Source: Magnolia sinica (Eukaryota > Streptophyta > Magnoliopsida > Magnoliales > Magnoliaceae). Taken from it: a stretch of 64,000 nucleotides of DNA. The notes beneath the pieces were generated by a model that did not search any database, was not told the origin of the DNA, and was given only the letters and a program-made list of their open reading frames with translations. Location of the stretch: NCBI RefSeq assembly GCF_029962835.1, contig NC_080584.1:81372862-81436861 (forward strand), written 5' to 3'. This document shows positions 1-11,733 of this stretch, piece by piece. The stretch's first letter is position 1; every line of letters starts with the position of its first letter. The position numbers were made by a program, and so were the translations under genes.

Positions 1-1638
1 AACTGTTTTGGAGATAATTTAAGGCCCATTATGGAGGCCCATCTTCATGCATTAGTGGTCCTTGTTGAGGCCCACCTTGATTTGTATTAGGCCCATATTA
101 TGAGGCCCATTGAGGCCCACCTTGATATAGATATGGGGCTCATGTTATTTGGGTCTTTGGGTCAAGGCCCAATTAGATGTACAAAAGGCCCATTACAATG
201 TGTGATTCGTGGAAGGCCATCCCTTGGGAGCAAATGTTGGTTTGATGTCCACATTGAATAGATAATGTTGGTTAAATGTCCGCATTATAACTCTCCCTAA
301 GGCCCACTGATAGGTCCATAATTGTGGTAAGTAAGCCGTCTAGGGCCATCTCCATTATACCTAGAGCCCATCTCTTTATACATGTTTAGTATAGATCCAT
401 GATTCATGATCATTCGCACCATATGTATGCCTGATGTGAGGGTGACCGACATAGCATATACCTTTGGATAGACTGTTTATGGGCTCCCTGATAGGCGGAG
501 TTACCTCATATAAGTGCATGGTATATACAGGACTGTTGCATGACTGATAGTGTGACTCATGCACTTGCATTTGTATGATTGTAGTTACTATATGCCCTAG
601 CGACATCAGGGCCATAGCCTCCATAGACACATCGTGGATGGCTGGGTTGGATACCGAAAATATTTGGTTCTAGCATACGGGCGCCATAGACTTCCCTGGG
701 TGAAAATCCCTAAACCCGATAGTACCAGAGGATGACTCCAACGTCGAGACCGAGTGGATATATGAGCGCACGAGAGCCGAATACCAGGAGGCCGCGTCTC
801 CCACTGTGTCGTGGTCGGTTGGAAAGGGGTGTGACCTTACTCGCCCGAGGGTAGGGGGTAATACTAGGCTGAGTTTGACCAGATCGCGAATGGGTCCGCT
901 ATCGACGTGCCGGATAGGTATTGGCAGACTATTGGTCAGGCGGATAGTGAGGTTTCTTACGCTCACTTGGACTATGCGGCTAGGAGAGCGACAGTGCCAT
1001 TTGGAGTGTATTGAACCCCGGTGATTATCCAGAATGAGAACTGTACTGTTACATGATGAGGATTGGCATGCTTGAGTTGCATCGCGCATCGCATGGCTGT
1101 GTTATGGCCGATAGCATTCATATCTTGCACCGCATAGCCTTGGTACGGCTGATTGCATTCATGTGCTCATCACCATGATTCCGCATTACTCTGACCTTGC
1201 ATTTTGAGCACGCTTATATTGCGCACATACTTACACCACCCTCTAAGCTTTCTATAAGCTTATGCACGATTGATGCGTGCAGGTGACGCCAGGACGCAGT
1301 CGCAGCCATAGTCTCGCCATAGTTGGAGCGTGCAGCCGAGCTTCTGGAGTTTTGTTTCTTTTGTTACATTGTATTTCCCCTTTCTGCCGCATTGTACAAA
1401 GTTTTTTATCATAGTGGATTTTGTAGTGGTGTTCTTGTGGTTATTGTTTATGGGTTATGCTTTTGTTATGCTCATTACGAATCAGACTGATGATTTGAAA
1501 CCCTCCTTGTAGTATCCCAGGATCGAAACCTGGTGAATGGGTGTCGGGATCCGAGAATGGGGTTTTACGGAGGCTGTCGGCGCCGGATTCGGCGATCGGG
1601 AATTTTGTGAGCCCGGTTTCCGAGTTCGGGGCGTGACA
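1..1638 (+). mobile_element. Right-hand part of a long Ty3/gypsy-type LTR (copy 1)
   Basis: This stretch aligns by eye along its whole length with 22527-24285 and, inverted, with 16982 to about 18960. It ends in GGGGCGTGACA at 1638, a usual plant LTR end (TG...CA). The first 250 bases are a loose run of GGCCCA-containing units. The left end lies outside the window. No primer-binding site follows 1638, so it is a solo LTR or a remnant and not the 5' LTR of a readable element. It is a fossil with no coding capacity of its own. Confidence 0.7.
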
Positions 1639-2233
1639 CTCACCTTGATATAATTTTCATGTACTCTTAATTAATTTTGATGAATGTGTAATTTCTATAC
1701 TAATAATGATATGATTTGATTAATGTGTTAAAAAATGTTGATTCAAATATGATAATTGAAATAATTTATGTAATACATGATTCATGATTACTTGGTGCAT
1801 CTATCAACTGCATGCACAACACATGTTGAATTCTTGGGGGACCTCCCTTGATGGTATCCTGGTAGAATCATTACTAGAATCCCACTATACTAGTGGAATC
1901 CTACTCAAGAAGTAGATGTGGACCTTGTCTATACTTACCAAATGGTAGAAGCTTGCCAAAGGGCAGATGCGGGTTGATGGGTTTCTAACTTAAGCAAGTG
2001 GACGGATTCCCACTTGATGCATTGCAATTGCATTTTTTTTAAATTTTATTGTGTATGATTATTAACATTCTATTATAATTTGATGTAAAGAACCATATCA
2101 GAAATTCTCACTAGGCCTGACCAGCTTACCCTTTATTGATGTAAAACTGTACAAATATGAATGAGGGTGAGCTTGTGGCTTAAGAACAAGAATACGTAGT
2201 CGAGATAGAAGTGGATTTAATGGACACGTGACC
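1639..2233. other. AT-rich spacer without a gene
   Basis: No coding frame with plausible composition is present. The sequence is AT-rich, and 1795-2000 contains short repeated phrases around ACTAGTGGAATCCTACTC and AGTAGATG that resemble decayed LTR sequence. The family cannot be named from the sequence alone. Confidence 0.5.
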
Positions 2234-3290
2234 CTACTTAGCAGATAAAGAAGTTGTTGCCCTAGAATAACCATGATTTTTTAACTTTAATTATATTTGA
2301 TTTTCTTAGTTTGTTAATTAATTATTTCAAGTTGTTGAACATGTTTATTTCATTTCATAAGACCCTGAATGAGAGGGTCCTTAACTATGTTTATGATTGA
2401 TTATTGGAATAAATAGTCATTTCTTATTTATGAAATGCTGCTGAGTATGCATGAAATGTAGATCTGCGGTAGAGCTACTGGGTATATCAATTTATTTTTT
2501 AAAGTAATTTAACCGTTTAAGTACACTTAGTGTACTGACATGGATCTCGGATCCAAAGTATACATCGGGTACCCAAAATCTGGGTCGTGTCACCGTCCAT
2601 TAAGTAGTTATTATTATTTAGATACTCTGGCAACCCTTTGGATGTATTTCAATGGGGCCTTTACATCCATGGGTTTAGGTGGGACACGCCTCTGCTGTTT
2701 AGCCATTGATTTTTCTAAACACGGCTTTCAAATAAGTTGTAGTGCTCTACTTAGCAGAGGAAGAAGTTGCTGCCCTAGAGTAGCTATGATTTTTTTTTTA
2801 CTTTAATTATATTTGATTTTCTAGAATTGTTAATTAATTATTTCAAGTTGTTGGACATGTTTATTTCATTTCAGAAGACCCTAAATGGAATGGTCTTTAA
2901 CTATATTTATGACTGACTATTAGAATAAATAGTTATTTTTTTATTTATGAAATGCTACTGAGTATGAATGAAATGTAGATCTACGGTAGAGTTACTGGGT
3001 ATATCAAAATTTATTTATTTTTATTTTTTGTAAGCAATTTAATAGTTTAGGTATACTTGCATACAAGGCATGACATGGATCTCGGGTCCGAAGTATACAC
3101 CGAATATCCAAAATCTGGGTCGTGACACCATCCATCAGGTAGTTATTATTATTTGGATACTCTGGCAGCCCTTTGGATATATTTCAATGGGGCCTTTACA
3201 TCCACGGGTTTAGGTAGGACACACCTCAGCTGTTTAGCCATTGATTTTTTTCTTAACACGGCTTTCAAATAAGTTGTGGTGCTCTACTTG
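2234..3290. repeat. Two-copy tandem duplication, unit about 515-540 bp
   Basis: Unit 1 (about 2234-2747) and unit 2 (about 2748-3288) share long phrases in the same order: CTACTTAGCAG, GTTAATTAATTATTTCAAG, GAAATGTAGATCT, GACATGGATCTCGG, then AAAATCTGGGTCGTG with GTCACC or GACACC. A third partial CTCTACTT follows. The GGTCGTGACA-like phrase looks like an LTR end, so the duplicated material is probably decayed LTR sequence. Divergence between the units suggests an old duplication. Confidence 0.75.
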
Positions 3291-3485
3291 CATCCTTTTG
3301 CTTGGACAATCCCATCAATCAATCTGAACTGCCCATTAGTTTAAATTTTTTTTTAAAAAAAAAAAAACATTTTACTGACACCTTGCAAGAAACACACTGA
3401 TCGGACTGGTCTTATTATCAATGGCCATCCTTTTTCTAAGCCATGAATTGAATGGTTACGGTTGCCTAATAAAAGTGAATCTTTA

Positions 3486-3872
3486 GGGCCCGTTTGGCTG
3501 CACGGATTGGATGGGATTGGATGGTATTAGAGTGGATTGCACATATTTCAAGATAATGATAGTTGCGTCAGTGGATTGGTGCAAGATCTATGGGATTGCT
3601 ATATCGGGTCTGTTTGGCACGCCCGGCCAATCCCGGGATTAAACCTTCCAATCCCTTTCAATCCCTCAAACCAAACACGTCCCAGGCAATTTTGAAGGGA
3701 TTAGGGTGGATTGGATGGGATTTAAAGGTAATGATGGTGATGTTAGTGGATTGTCTTAAGATCCATGGGATTGCTATATCCCGGGATCAGGATCCCGTGT
3801 CTGTTTGGCACGCCTGGCCAATCCCGGGATCTATCTTCCAATCCCATCCAATCTGCCCGGCCAAACAGGCCC
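3486..3872 (+). mobile_element. Tourist-like MITE 1
   Basis: It begins GGGCCCGTTTGGC and ends GCCAAACAGGCCC, so it has terminal inverted repeats. It is flanked by TTA at 3483-3485 and TTA at 3873-3875. The 3-bp TWA duplication and GGSC-N-TGTTTGG ends fit PIF/Harbinger (Tourist-like) MITEs. Inside are two related halves, each holding a CATGGGATTGCTATATC-type phrase and TCTGTTTGGCACGCC, so it may be a composite. It has no coding capacity. Confidence 0.8.
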
Positions 3873-3905
3873 TTAGAGTCATAAGCAACTCATGATGCTC
3901 CCTAA

Positions 3906-4281
3906 GGGCCTGTTTGGCCGAGCAAATTGAATGGGATTGGAAGATAGATCCCGAGATTGGCCAGGCGTGCCAAACAGACATGGGATCCTGATCCCGGGAT
4001 ATAGCAATCCCATGGATCTTAAGACAATCCACTGACATCACCATCATTACCTTTAAATCCCATCCAATCCACCCTAATCCCTTCAAAATTTCCTAGGATG
4101 TGTTTGGTTCAAGGAATGGAAGGTTTAATCCCGGGATTGGCCGGGCGTGCCAAACAGATCAGATATAGCAATCCCATTGATCTTGCACCAATCCATTGAC
4201 GCAGCTATCATTATCTTGAAATCCATGCAATTCACTCTAATACCATCCAATCTGATCCAATCTGCCCGGCCAAACAGGCCC
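3906..4281 (-). mobile_element. Tourist-like MITE 2, inverted mate of the preceding one
   Basis: It starts GGGCCTGTTTGGCC and ends GGCCAAACAGGCCC, with TAA at 3903-3905 and TAA at 4282-4284. Its body is close to the reverse complement of 3486-3872, so the two form an inverted repeat with about 380-bp arms and a 33-bp spacer. The different target triplets (TTA and TAA) suggest two separate insertions in opposite orientation and not one hairpin insertion. Confidence 0.8.
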
Positions 4282-4284
4282 TAA

Positions 4285-5000
4285 CAAAGATTAGATAGAA
4301 TTGTTGCTTACACCACCTTTTTTAAGTGATCAAGACTGTATATATTTAAGGCCATTGATCAAATAATTAATATTTGTTAGATTGGTGTGATGTTTTCACG
4401 GTAGCCCATGAATTATCTGTTGGAACTAATGAACGGTATAGATCAATCGATTGGACTGTCTACTTGTCCCAATGCAACTAGGAGCACTATAACTTATAAT
4501 TCTCTGAAAGCACCGGAGCATTTCTCTTCAAATAATTTGATTATTCTTGATGGGTCCATCAAACATGCGGTGAAGAGGCAGGAAAGTACTTAGCCACGCT
4601 CACTCTAATCATTGCATATAGCAGTTAGATTTCGATAGAGATCATCGAGTAGGTGGGCCCCACCATATCTACAATCTAGACCACTTTTGGCCAGATCACT
4701 CATTAAAGCCGTGTTTGGATGCACAAGTAAATTGAATTGCAAACCGGTAATTCAAACAAGGGCAATGATCACGTACGCTCCAACATATGGTAATCAACGT
4801 ACGGTCGAGCTGTACGGCATCGCACAAAGTGGCGTGAGTGCCATCCAGTCCGTCCAGAAGTACTGGGCCCCACATGTCAGGCTCAGATCCCAAAATTCAA
4901 CCCTATCCGTGGCTTACGTGGACCGCATAAGAGGGAACAAAGGGAACGTTGGAAGTGGATTTGGTGGTGACCCAACACCAATATCTCTGGTGACCAGATT
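4285..5000. other. Intergenic stretch with no supported gene
   Basis: Short open frames exist, but none has a recognisable domain or codon pattern. Around 4700-4870 there are phrases (GTGTTTGGATGCAC, AATGATCACGTACGCTCC) shared with 36810-36840 and 40590-40670. This points to a decayed small DNA transposon. Confidence 0.5.
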
Positions 5001-5411
5001 CTGTGGGGCCCACAGTGATGTATATGTTTTATCCACGCCATCCATCCGTTTTTTCAGCTCATTTTAGGGCATAAGGTAAAAGTTGAAGCATATCTAGAGC
5101 TCAAGTGGACCACACCATAAGAAACAGCGGAGATAATGATATCCACCGTCGAAATCTTCCTGGAGCCCACAGTAATCTTTATTTGTCATCCAACTTGTGG
5201 ATGAAGGTAGAGGCACAAATATCATCTTGATCCAAAACTTACATGGCCCTGATGAGGTTTTCAACGCTAGGCGTTCAATCTCCACTGTTTCCTGTGATGT
5301 TAGTCCACGTTATATCTGGATATGCTTCGATTTTGGGCTCATGCCCTGAAATGAGCTGGCAAACGGATGGACGGCATGGATAAAACACATACATCATGGT
5401 GGGCCCCACAG
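5001..5411. mobile_element. Foldback element, GTGGGCCCCAC family, copy A
   Basis: The left end CTGTGGGGCCCACA is matched by an inverted GGTGGGCCCCACAG at the right end. The arms continue inward as near reverse complements: ATGTTTTATCCACGCC, then AAGTGGACCACACC, with ACACATACATCATGG and GTTAGTCCACG on the other side. There is a central loop around 5180-5230. Ends and internal order match the copies at 12858, 31215, 39734 and 50783. There is no reading frame, so it is a non-autonomous DNA element; its superfamily is not determined here. Confidence 0.75.
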
Positions 5412-7146
5412 CTGGGTTAGGCTGTCGAGATGAACGGTCCATTCTCTTAGACGCATGCTTCACATTCGCCTCATGATTACTTCAGTTCTAAAATTACTAA
5501 AAAGTCCCTGCAAAGAACTCTGAATCACACCGCCTTCTGCATTAGAACAAGGGCATCTCAAGAACTCTCTAGGGGTATACTCAACAAGGAGAGGTGGCCT
5601 GATAGCTGCCTGTATCTGATACTGCAATTCATTTCCCGCCAGCGTGTCATATCTGTCGAATATCCGATCCGTAGAAAAGGATGGCCACAACATTATCATC
5701 ATAAGGAATGAAAATACGGGCAATAGGCTCATTGAGTATGCCGATCCATTGCAGAGGATTCCGAAGAGCTGCACACAAACTCGCCCAACTCGACTCGTCG
5801 GACTCGTTCGGACCGGACTCGACCCGAACCGAATGGTGAACCGAGTAGGCTTCCCCCGATCCGAACACAAACTGAGTCGAGTTCGAGTTACCCATTAACT
5901 TGACCCGACCTGACTTGAAACCCAATCCGTTAGACTCGACTGGATCTGGAACCCGACTCGACTCGGGTTGTTGGGTATGGTACAAAAAAAATACTTAATT
6001 CCTAATTCTCTCTACCATATCCATTGCACGCCATGATCTGAAAAACTCAACCCATTCCCATCCAGCATCCATGCCATCCCTTCCCGTCCAGTAGGCGGCA
6101 GCAAGCCAGCAACCCTCCGGCCTTCCTCCCCCTCTCTCTCTCTCTAGTATTACTTGTCAGATGTTATATTTTTAAAAAGATAGATATCCTTACTTCTTTT
6201 AATAGTTTTTTTTTTTCCTCATCTCCCACTACTCTCTCATTTCTCTCACAGTTCCACGGATGAATGGGTTGATGATCCGAGACCTCCATCTCTGCACGGG
6301 CCACCTGTGACGAGTTTAAAAGCGAATTCTTTTTAGAAAATGACCTAGAACATAGGCAGCTGCATGACATTATCTATCCTTTTTAATATAAAGACTGGTC
6401 CACCCAATACCAACCTAACTTATGCGTGTGCTCGTCTTCATGGTGCAGCACCTTATTAAGGGAAGTGTTCATGAAAGGAGCCAAGCTCAGCATTTTGATG
6501 GTAATGAGCTACAGCGGGCAGCAGCCAGAGACCCATCATGTGCGTGTTTTTTTTTTTTTTATAAATGTTAATAGGATGAACAACACACAGGAAATGGTGG
6601 TGAATATGGATATGGAAGGAAGTGGGTGACCCGATGAATGGATGGCCATCCAGTCCAATGACCCAAGCTGAATCGGTGCCAACTCGATCCAACTTGGTAT
6701 TTTGACTGAGTCAGACTCGGTTCGGATCAGCCCATCCCAGACCCGAACTCGGATCGAGTTAGGCATGCTAGACTCGGTACCGAGTCAAATCGAGTTCAGG
6801 TCAGGCAGTTTTCAAAATCGGATTGAGTCGGGTTGGACCTAACTTAGTCCGACTCGACTCGATGCCCACCTCTATGTGTAATTTGAAATTGTGGCCCATC
6901 CAATGAGCGGATCAGATTGATTTTAAAACAAGGTAATTACCATCAAAACTTAGAACTGTTTTCACATATCTGATATTCCGTTGTATGTAAAAGGATGATC
7001 ATTTCTCATTGTGCCCCGCTCATACACACGCATGCTAAACATGCCAACATGGAACACATGCGAAAGATCTGAGCTCTCCATCTTGTTAGAATAATGCTAA
7101 GACTTTCTTTTAAAACAATGGGTGGGCCACAACGTAGAGAGAAAAC
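5412..7146. other. Gene-poor stretch with degenerate CGAGTCGAG-type repeats
   Basis: Positions 5765-5965 and 6665-6875 are dense in ACTCGACTCG and CCGAACTCGG phrases and finish near 6875 with GATGCCCACCTCTA. That is the reverse of the TAGAGGTGGGC end seen in the hAT elements at 34401 and 44584, so the block is probably a decayed hAT-like element. The region between includes T-runs near 6205 and 6547. I see no supported gene. Confidence 0.45.
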
Positions 7147-7746
7147 TGGTATGGGTAAATTGTAGCTAAACAAATGTATGAAACACATGAGCTAAGCAGC
7201 CAAACTTGATGATTATGAATTGCTTAAGAGCTGAAAAATCACCCCAACCTTTGGTGCTGACCAATGACTTTAGAGGTCGACCTTGTTCGTCGACCTCAAG
7301 AAATGACATCGACCTCAAGTAACTCGGGTACCAACTTTGACTTCAGAGGTTAGCCTCGTGTATCGACTACCTGCTCGGAATACAAATATCCTTACAATAT
7401 ACAAAGATATGATTATCTTCCTATATCTTTGCGAAGTATCATGCCGATCAAGGTAAAGTCGAAGATATTCTTGAAGTTAGAGTACGACTCCAATACGGGA
7501 CCCTTAAATCAACTCAGATACGTAAATTGTCTAGAAAGCATATAAGTACACCCCTGCCACGAGTAAAGGTACACACAAATACACCGATTCTACTACGCCT
7601 AATGTTAGTCTATAAGCTTAACTTAGGCATCGGAGGATCCCCGGCCTTAACCGACACCCCTAGTATCTTCTCTTGTTCTCCATTAAATCACAGGTACTCC
7701 GACTATCAGGAGGTGAGGTAGGATCGACCAGATTTTAGCATCAACA
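7147..7746 (+). repeat. 5' LTR of the Tat-like element
   Basis: It aligns with 11734-12549 apart from the SINE in the latter. It holds GGTCGACCTTGTTCG-type repeated phrases and a TATA-like GCATATAAGTACACC around 7535, where the 3' LTR has GCCTATAAATACACC. Transcription of the element would be expected to start shortly downstream. Confidence 0.75.
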
Positions 7747-7810
7747 GTTTGATGCTGTCTATAAGAACGACAGTGAAGTTATCACTTATCGTGTCTCTGT
7801 CTACCCTGCA

Positions 7811-8553
7811 ATGGCTAAAGGAAGAAAGCGAGCTTTAGCCTCCATTACTGTGCCAATCCCCGCATCGGATGAGCAGTCCGAGGAATCGCCTTTAGAACAT
7901 CATACCAACCCCATTCCGGCGGTGGCTTCGGGTAGGCCCCGCAACAGAGCTAGTCGACTCATCTCACTGGAGAATCAAGTTGAGGCCAACAATGTGAATA
8001 GAATAATGCGCAAATTATAACGACAACACCCCCTCCTTAACTAGGGTGTGATATCAAGAGTAACTTTCGCCCAGTCTCGACCTCCACAACCACCTCACAA
8101 CTCATATGTAGTAAAAAATCAACCGGGACAAAGCAAATACATCCCCACGCAAACTGTGGAAGCAATTAAGCTCATCGAGTCCAATCTGCGCCGCACCCTG
8201 GAGAAGAAGAGACACGGAAAGCCTCCCAAGGCCACAACATAAAGAGAAGTCCCATGAGAAGCTGACTCAAAGAAATCTAAGGACAATTCGGCGACATTCA
8301 ACAGGCACGTCGAGCCCGGGGTCTGACCTCTGTTAAGGCCATGCTTGAGGAAGTTGAACCACCATTCATCAACGCATCATGGGGGCTCAACTCTCGTCCA
8401 AGTTCCGGATGCCTCAAATCATTTCCTACTCCAGATCCGGGGACATGGCCGAGCACCTCGAGTCCTTCAGAGCCTGGATGAAGCTTCATAGTGCCTTGGG
8501 CCTATGATGTACCGAGCATTCTCCCTAACCTCATCGGGGATGGTACGAAAATG
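7811..8553 (+). pseudogene. gag remnant of the Tat-like element
   Basis: The region contains short open stretches whose translation fits plant Ty3/gypsy Gag: an N-terminal polar part from 7811, then phrases such as GDMAEHLESFRAWMKLH near 8440-8490, the usual capsid-region signature (HLESFRTWM in relatives). It is a fossil with several breaks and is cut on its right side by the insertion beginning at 8554. Gag-like sequence (phrase SISSFTQLNKAF) resumes after 10446. Confidence 0.65.
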
Positions 8554-10441
8554 TGTAAGTGCTATGGTTGAAAGCCCCTTTATGTTGTCAAATTTGTGGT
8601 GCCAAAAACATTGCTTGTACTTTGTGAAATTGTATACATGTTTGAGACACAGTATGAATGAAGTGAGTCACAGTGTGTAGATGTTATCTACATCAAGTGA
8701 AGTACAATGCTCAACTCAAGATGTGTCAAGCCACGATATTGTCTCACAAGATCGACTTCGAAAGACAAGACAAGTTACAAGTCAAGATTCAAGATTGCAT
8801 AATTGAAGTTACATCAAGATTTCAAACTTCACTTTCTTTAAAGGATATATATCTTAAGGGTTCAATGTCCTTACGTCACTATTAAGGTATGTTTGACCTT
8901 AGGTGTTGGCCTTTAGAGTAGGTCACTTCGGATACATAATTCAAATGTTTTATATTTGAAAATTTGGTCTGTTCTAAGACTAGTCCTGGACCTTGTTCAA
9001 CTAGTCCTAACACTGGTTTGACCAGTCCAAGAAATTCCTCGACCAATCGTAAGTTTGTTGCAAAAAATTAAAATTTTTTGTTAAGCTTCGACCAGTCCTG
9101 GGGTCTATTCGACCAGTCGTATGAACAGTGTCGACTGCTCCTTCGACTAGTCATGAATCTACAACTCAATCTACAGCGTCGTATTTCGCTTGGCTTCGAC
9201 TAGTTGTGAGCAACCTACGACTAGTCGAAGGTGACCTTCGGCCAGCTGTAGACTATCTACGACCAGTCGTGAAACTGTCTTATTTTATCGCGCTCAAATT
9301 TTCAAATATCCGTTGGTCCTACGACCAGTCGTAGCGACCTCTTGACCAGTCGAAGATGCAATTTGCTTACCTATAAATAGAGCACGAACCTCAGAATATC
9401 AAATACAACTCAAGCAAGTTTAAACCGGCCTTCTGAGAGATAAGTCTGTGCTCCATTTAAGCTAAGTGTGCATATTTAAGATTCTCTTCCTTTAGCTTTT
9501 TAAATTAATTTTGTTTCTTGTATTCTAATCTGATCTGAAAAGAGGAAGTCTTATTTTCCTTCTTCTGGAATCAAAATCAATTAAAGCTAGCCCAATTTGG
9601 TTTAATTTAAAATCTATTAGAACGTAGAACCATTTTAAAGTGAGTATTGTACATTGAACTTTTATATTCGAACTTCTACTCCGATTGGTTCTATCGGGCT
9701 GCTACAGAAGGAAAAATCCAGGTATTTTACATTTATTGTAAATTCTATCCTTTTTGGTTTTCTTTTGAGGTTAAGCTAGAAAAATCTCTAAGTTGTTAGT
9801 TATCTGAGGAGAGCCAGAAAACTCAGAAGTGAGGGTTTTTGGATTGTGTAAGCTCAAGTTAAAAAGACATAATTGTGAAGGTTTTGGGTGAACCTGTGTA
9901 AACCTATTTTGATAGTGAACGCTAATATTCCCTGTGTGAGGATATTAGGAGTGGAGTAGCTGTGTGGCTGTTTTTTTTAACAGTTGGTGTACACACAGGC
10001 AAACCACTATAACTCCTTGTGTTTTGTAGATGTGTGATTTATATTTCCTATCTTTTATCATTCAGAGCTGTGAAATGTATGTGTGGATGTGAATGTTGTA
10101 ATTTTTACATTTCAAGCACAGTGGGGATTGTTGTAATAATTTAGATTTAAATTTCTGCAATTTATTTCAATTCCTTACTATTTATTTATTCCTCTTCAGT
10201 TTGAATTTTTGATACAAAGAATTTTATAGTAAGGTTGTCCTACCACAAACCCTTAGTTTTTAGTGTAAGGTTGTCCTTAGAACAACATTTGTATCAACCT
10301 CTCAATACTTGATTATTGAGGTTGCGTTTTATTTCAACATTGGCTATCTCTTTGTTTTATTCCGCTGTTATTTTTTTTTATTTGGCATAGTCCTATTCAA
10401 CCCCCCCCCCCCCCCTAAGGACATGTAGCTTGGCCTTTTCA
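8554..10441 (+). mobile_element. ~1.9-kb LTR-like insertion in the gag region (probable solo LTR, Copia/SIRE-like)
   Basis: It starts TGTAAGTGC and ends GGCCTTTTCA and is flanked by AAATG on both sides (8549-8553 and 10442-10446). The similarity of the flanks extends outward to about 14 bp. Inside are repeated GACCAGTCGTAG/CGACTAGTCG phrases (about 8980-9350), a TATA-like CCTATAAATAGAGC near 9370, and a C-run (about 10401-10415) after CCTATTCAA. In plants that last phrase is typical of the end of Copia (SIRE/Maximus-like) LTRs. There is no coding region, so a solo LTR fits best. Confidence 0.6.
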
Positions 10442-10446
10442 AAATG

Positions 10447-11117
10447 GTATGAAAACATGAAGCTGAAATCCATCAGTTCTTTTACTCAACTCAACAAGGC
10501 TTTCCTCACTCAGTTCATTGGTAGAAAAATAGGAGAAAGCCATCAACCCACCTCCTTACAATCACTTGAAGGGAGGACAAGCTACTAAAAAACTACGTCT
10601 CTATTTCAATGCTGAAAATATCCAGGTTAATGGTTATTCTGACTAGATAGCTCTAGCCAACATGGTAGCCGGCCTTAAATAAGAAAAGTTCATTTTCTCT
10701 ATTGGTAAGAACCCCCCGACTACCCCCATCGACCTACTTAACCGAGCTAAAAAATATTCCAATGCCGATGAGCTCTTTAATTCACAAAGACCTACTCGAT
10801 GAGGAAACAACTCAGCTAATGATATGAACCAATCAACCAAACTCGATTATAAGGCTCATCGGCCAACCTCGACCTCGACATCAGGTACGAGAGACGTATC
10901 AACTAGAAGACATGAAGGGTAAACTCTTACCTCACCCATGGAATGTTGAATACTTGAAAATCTACTACTTCCGAGGACTCAAGAAGTCTCCTGACCAGAA
11001 GCACGTCGACTGACCGACCTACTCAATAAGGGTGACCTCCCTTCTCAAAGGGAAAAATGTGCTTAGGATACTACTGTTATTTTATTATATATTATGCTCA
11101 TGTATTTTACAATTAAA
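10447..11117 (+). other. Decayed interior of the Tat-like element
   Basis: Gag-like sequence continues to about 11000 in fragments. No reverse transcriptase, RNase H or integrase signature is visible between here and the tandem repeats at 11118. Confidence 0.55.
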
Positions 11118-11490
11118 AAAACTTCCCCTATTCAGGGGAAGAAATTTTCTTTTAAATGATTTCTCGACTATCTGAACTACACGACCGACTACAAGGAATT
11201 CCCTCAATGAAAGGGAAGAAAGTCCTCTACTGAGTTCTATAATGAAAAAACCTCCCGAATCAGGGGAGCAGAATTTCTTTCAAAATTCAATTATTTAGCA
11301 TACGCAATCGACTACGAAAGCTTCCTTCAGTACAAGGGAAGAAAGTGTTCCACGGTGAATTCTACTATGAAAGAACCTCTCCATGTCAGGGGAGGAGAAT
11401 TTCTTTCAAAATTTTACTATCAAAGCTGTACGATTAACCAATAGGACTTCTCTCAATTTAAGGGAAGAAAGTCCTTTTATCGAGTGTTCG
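11118..11490 (+). repeat. About three ~125-bp tandem units before the 3' LTR
   Basis: Units begin near 11118, 11247 and 11370. Each starts with AAAAAACCTC-like text, then a short hairpin (for example CCTCCC...GGGGAG or TTCCCC...GGGGAA), then GAATTTCTTTCAAAATT and GGGAAGAAAGT. Tandem arrays in the 3' untranslated region are a known trait of plant Tat/Retand elements, which supports the family call. Confidence 0.75.
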
Positions 11491-11733
11491 GCATACTATT
11501 ATGTGGTCAACCTATTTATTCTAACGCGTACGACCTACCACTACATGCTCGACTTTGCAACTAGAAAACTACATGCTCGATTATCGTATTTACTAAGTCA
11601 TCGTACACGATTATCGACACATAAATGTAACAAAATCGAGGAACATAGATGAAATTAGCTGACCTTCTCATACATTAGTTCAAAAGTTACTTCTCGAGCT
11701 TATAAAGTATAGATCTCGAAAGTAGGAGGCTAC

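Noticed and set aside
4687-5067. 126-codon open frame
   Set aside because: It runs across the end of foldback copy A and a decayed MITE; no protein-like composition.
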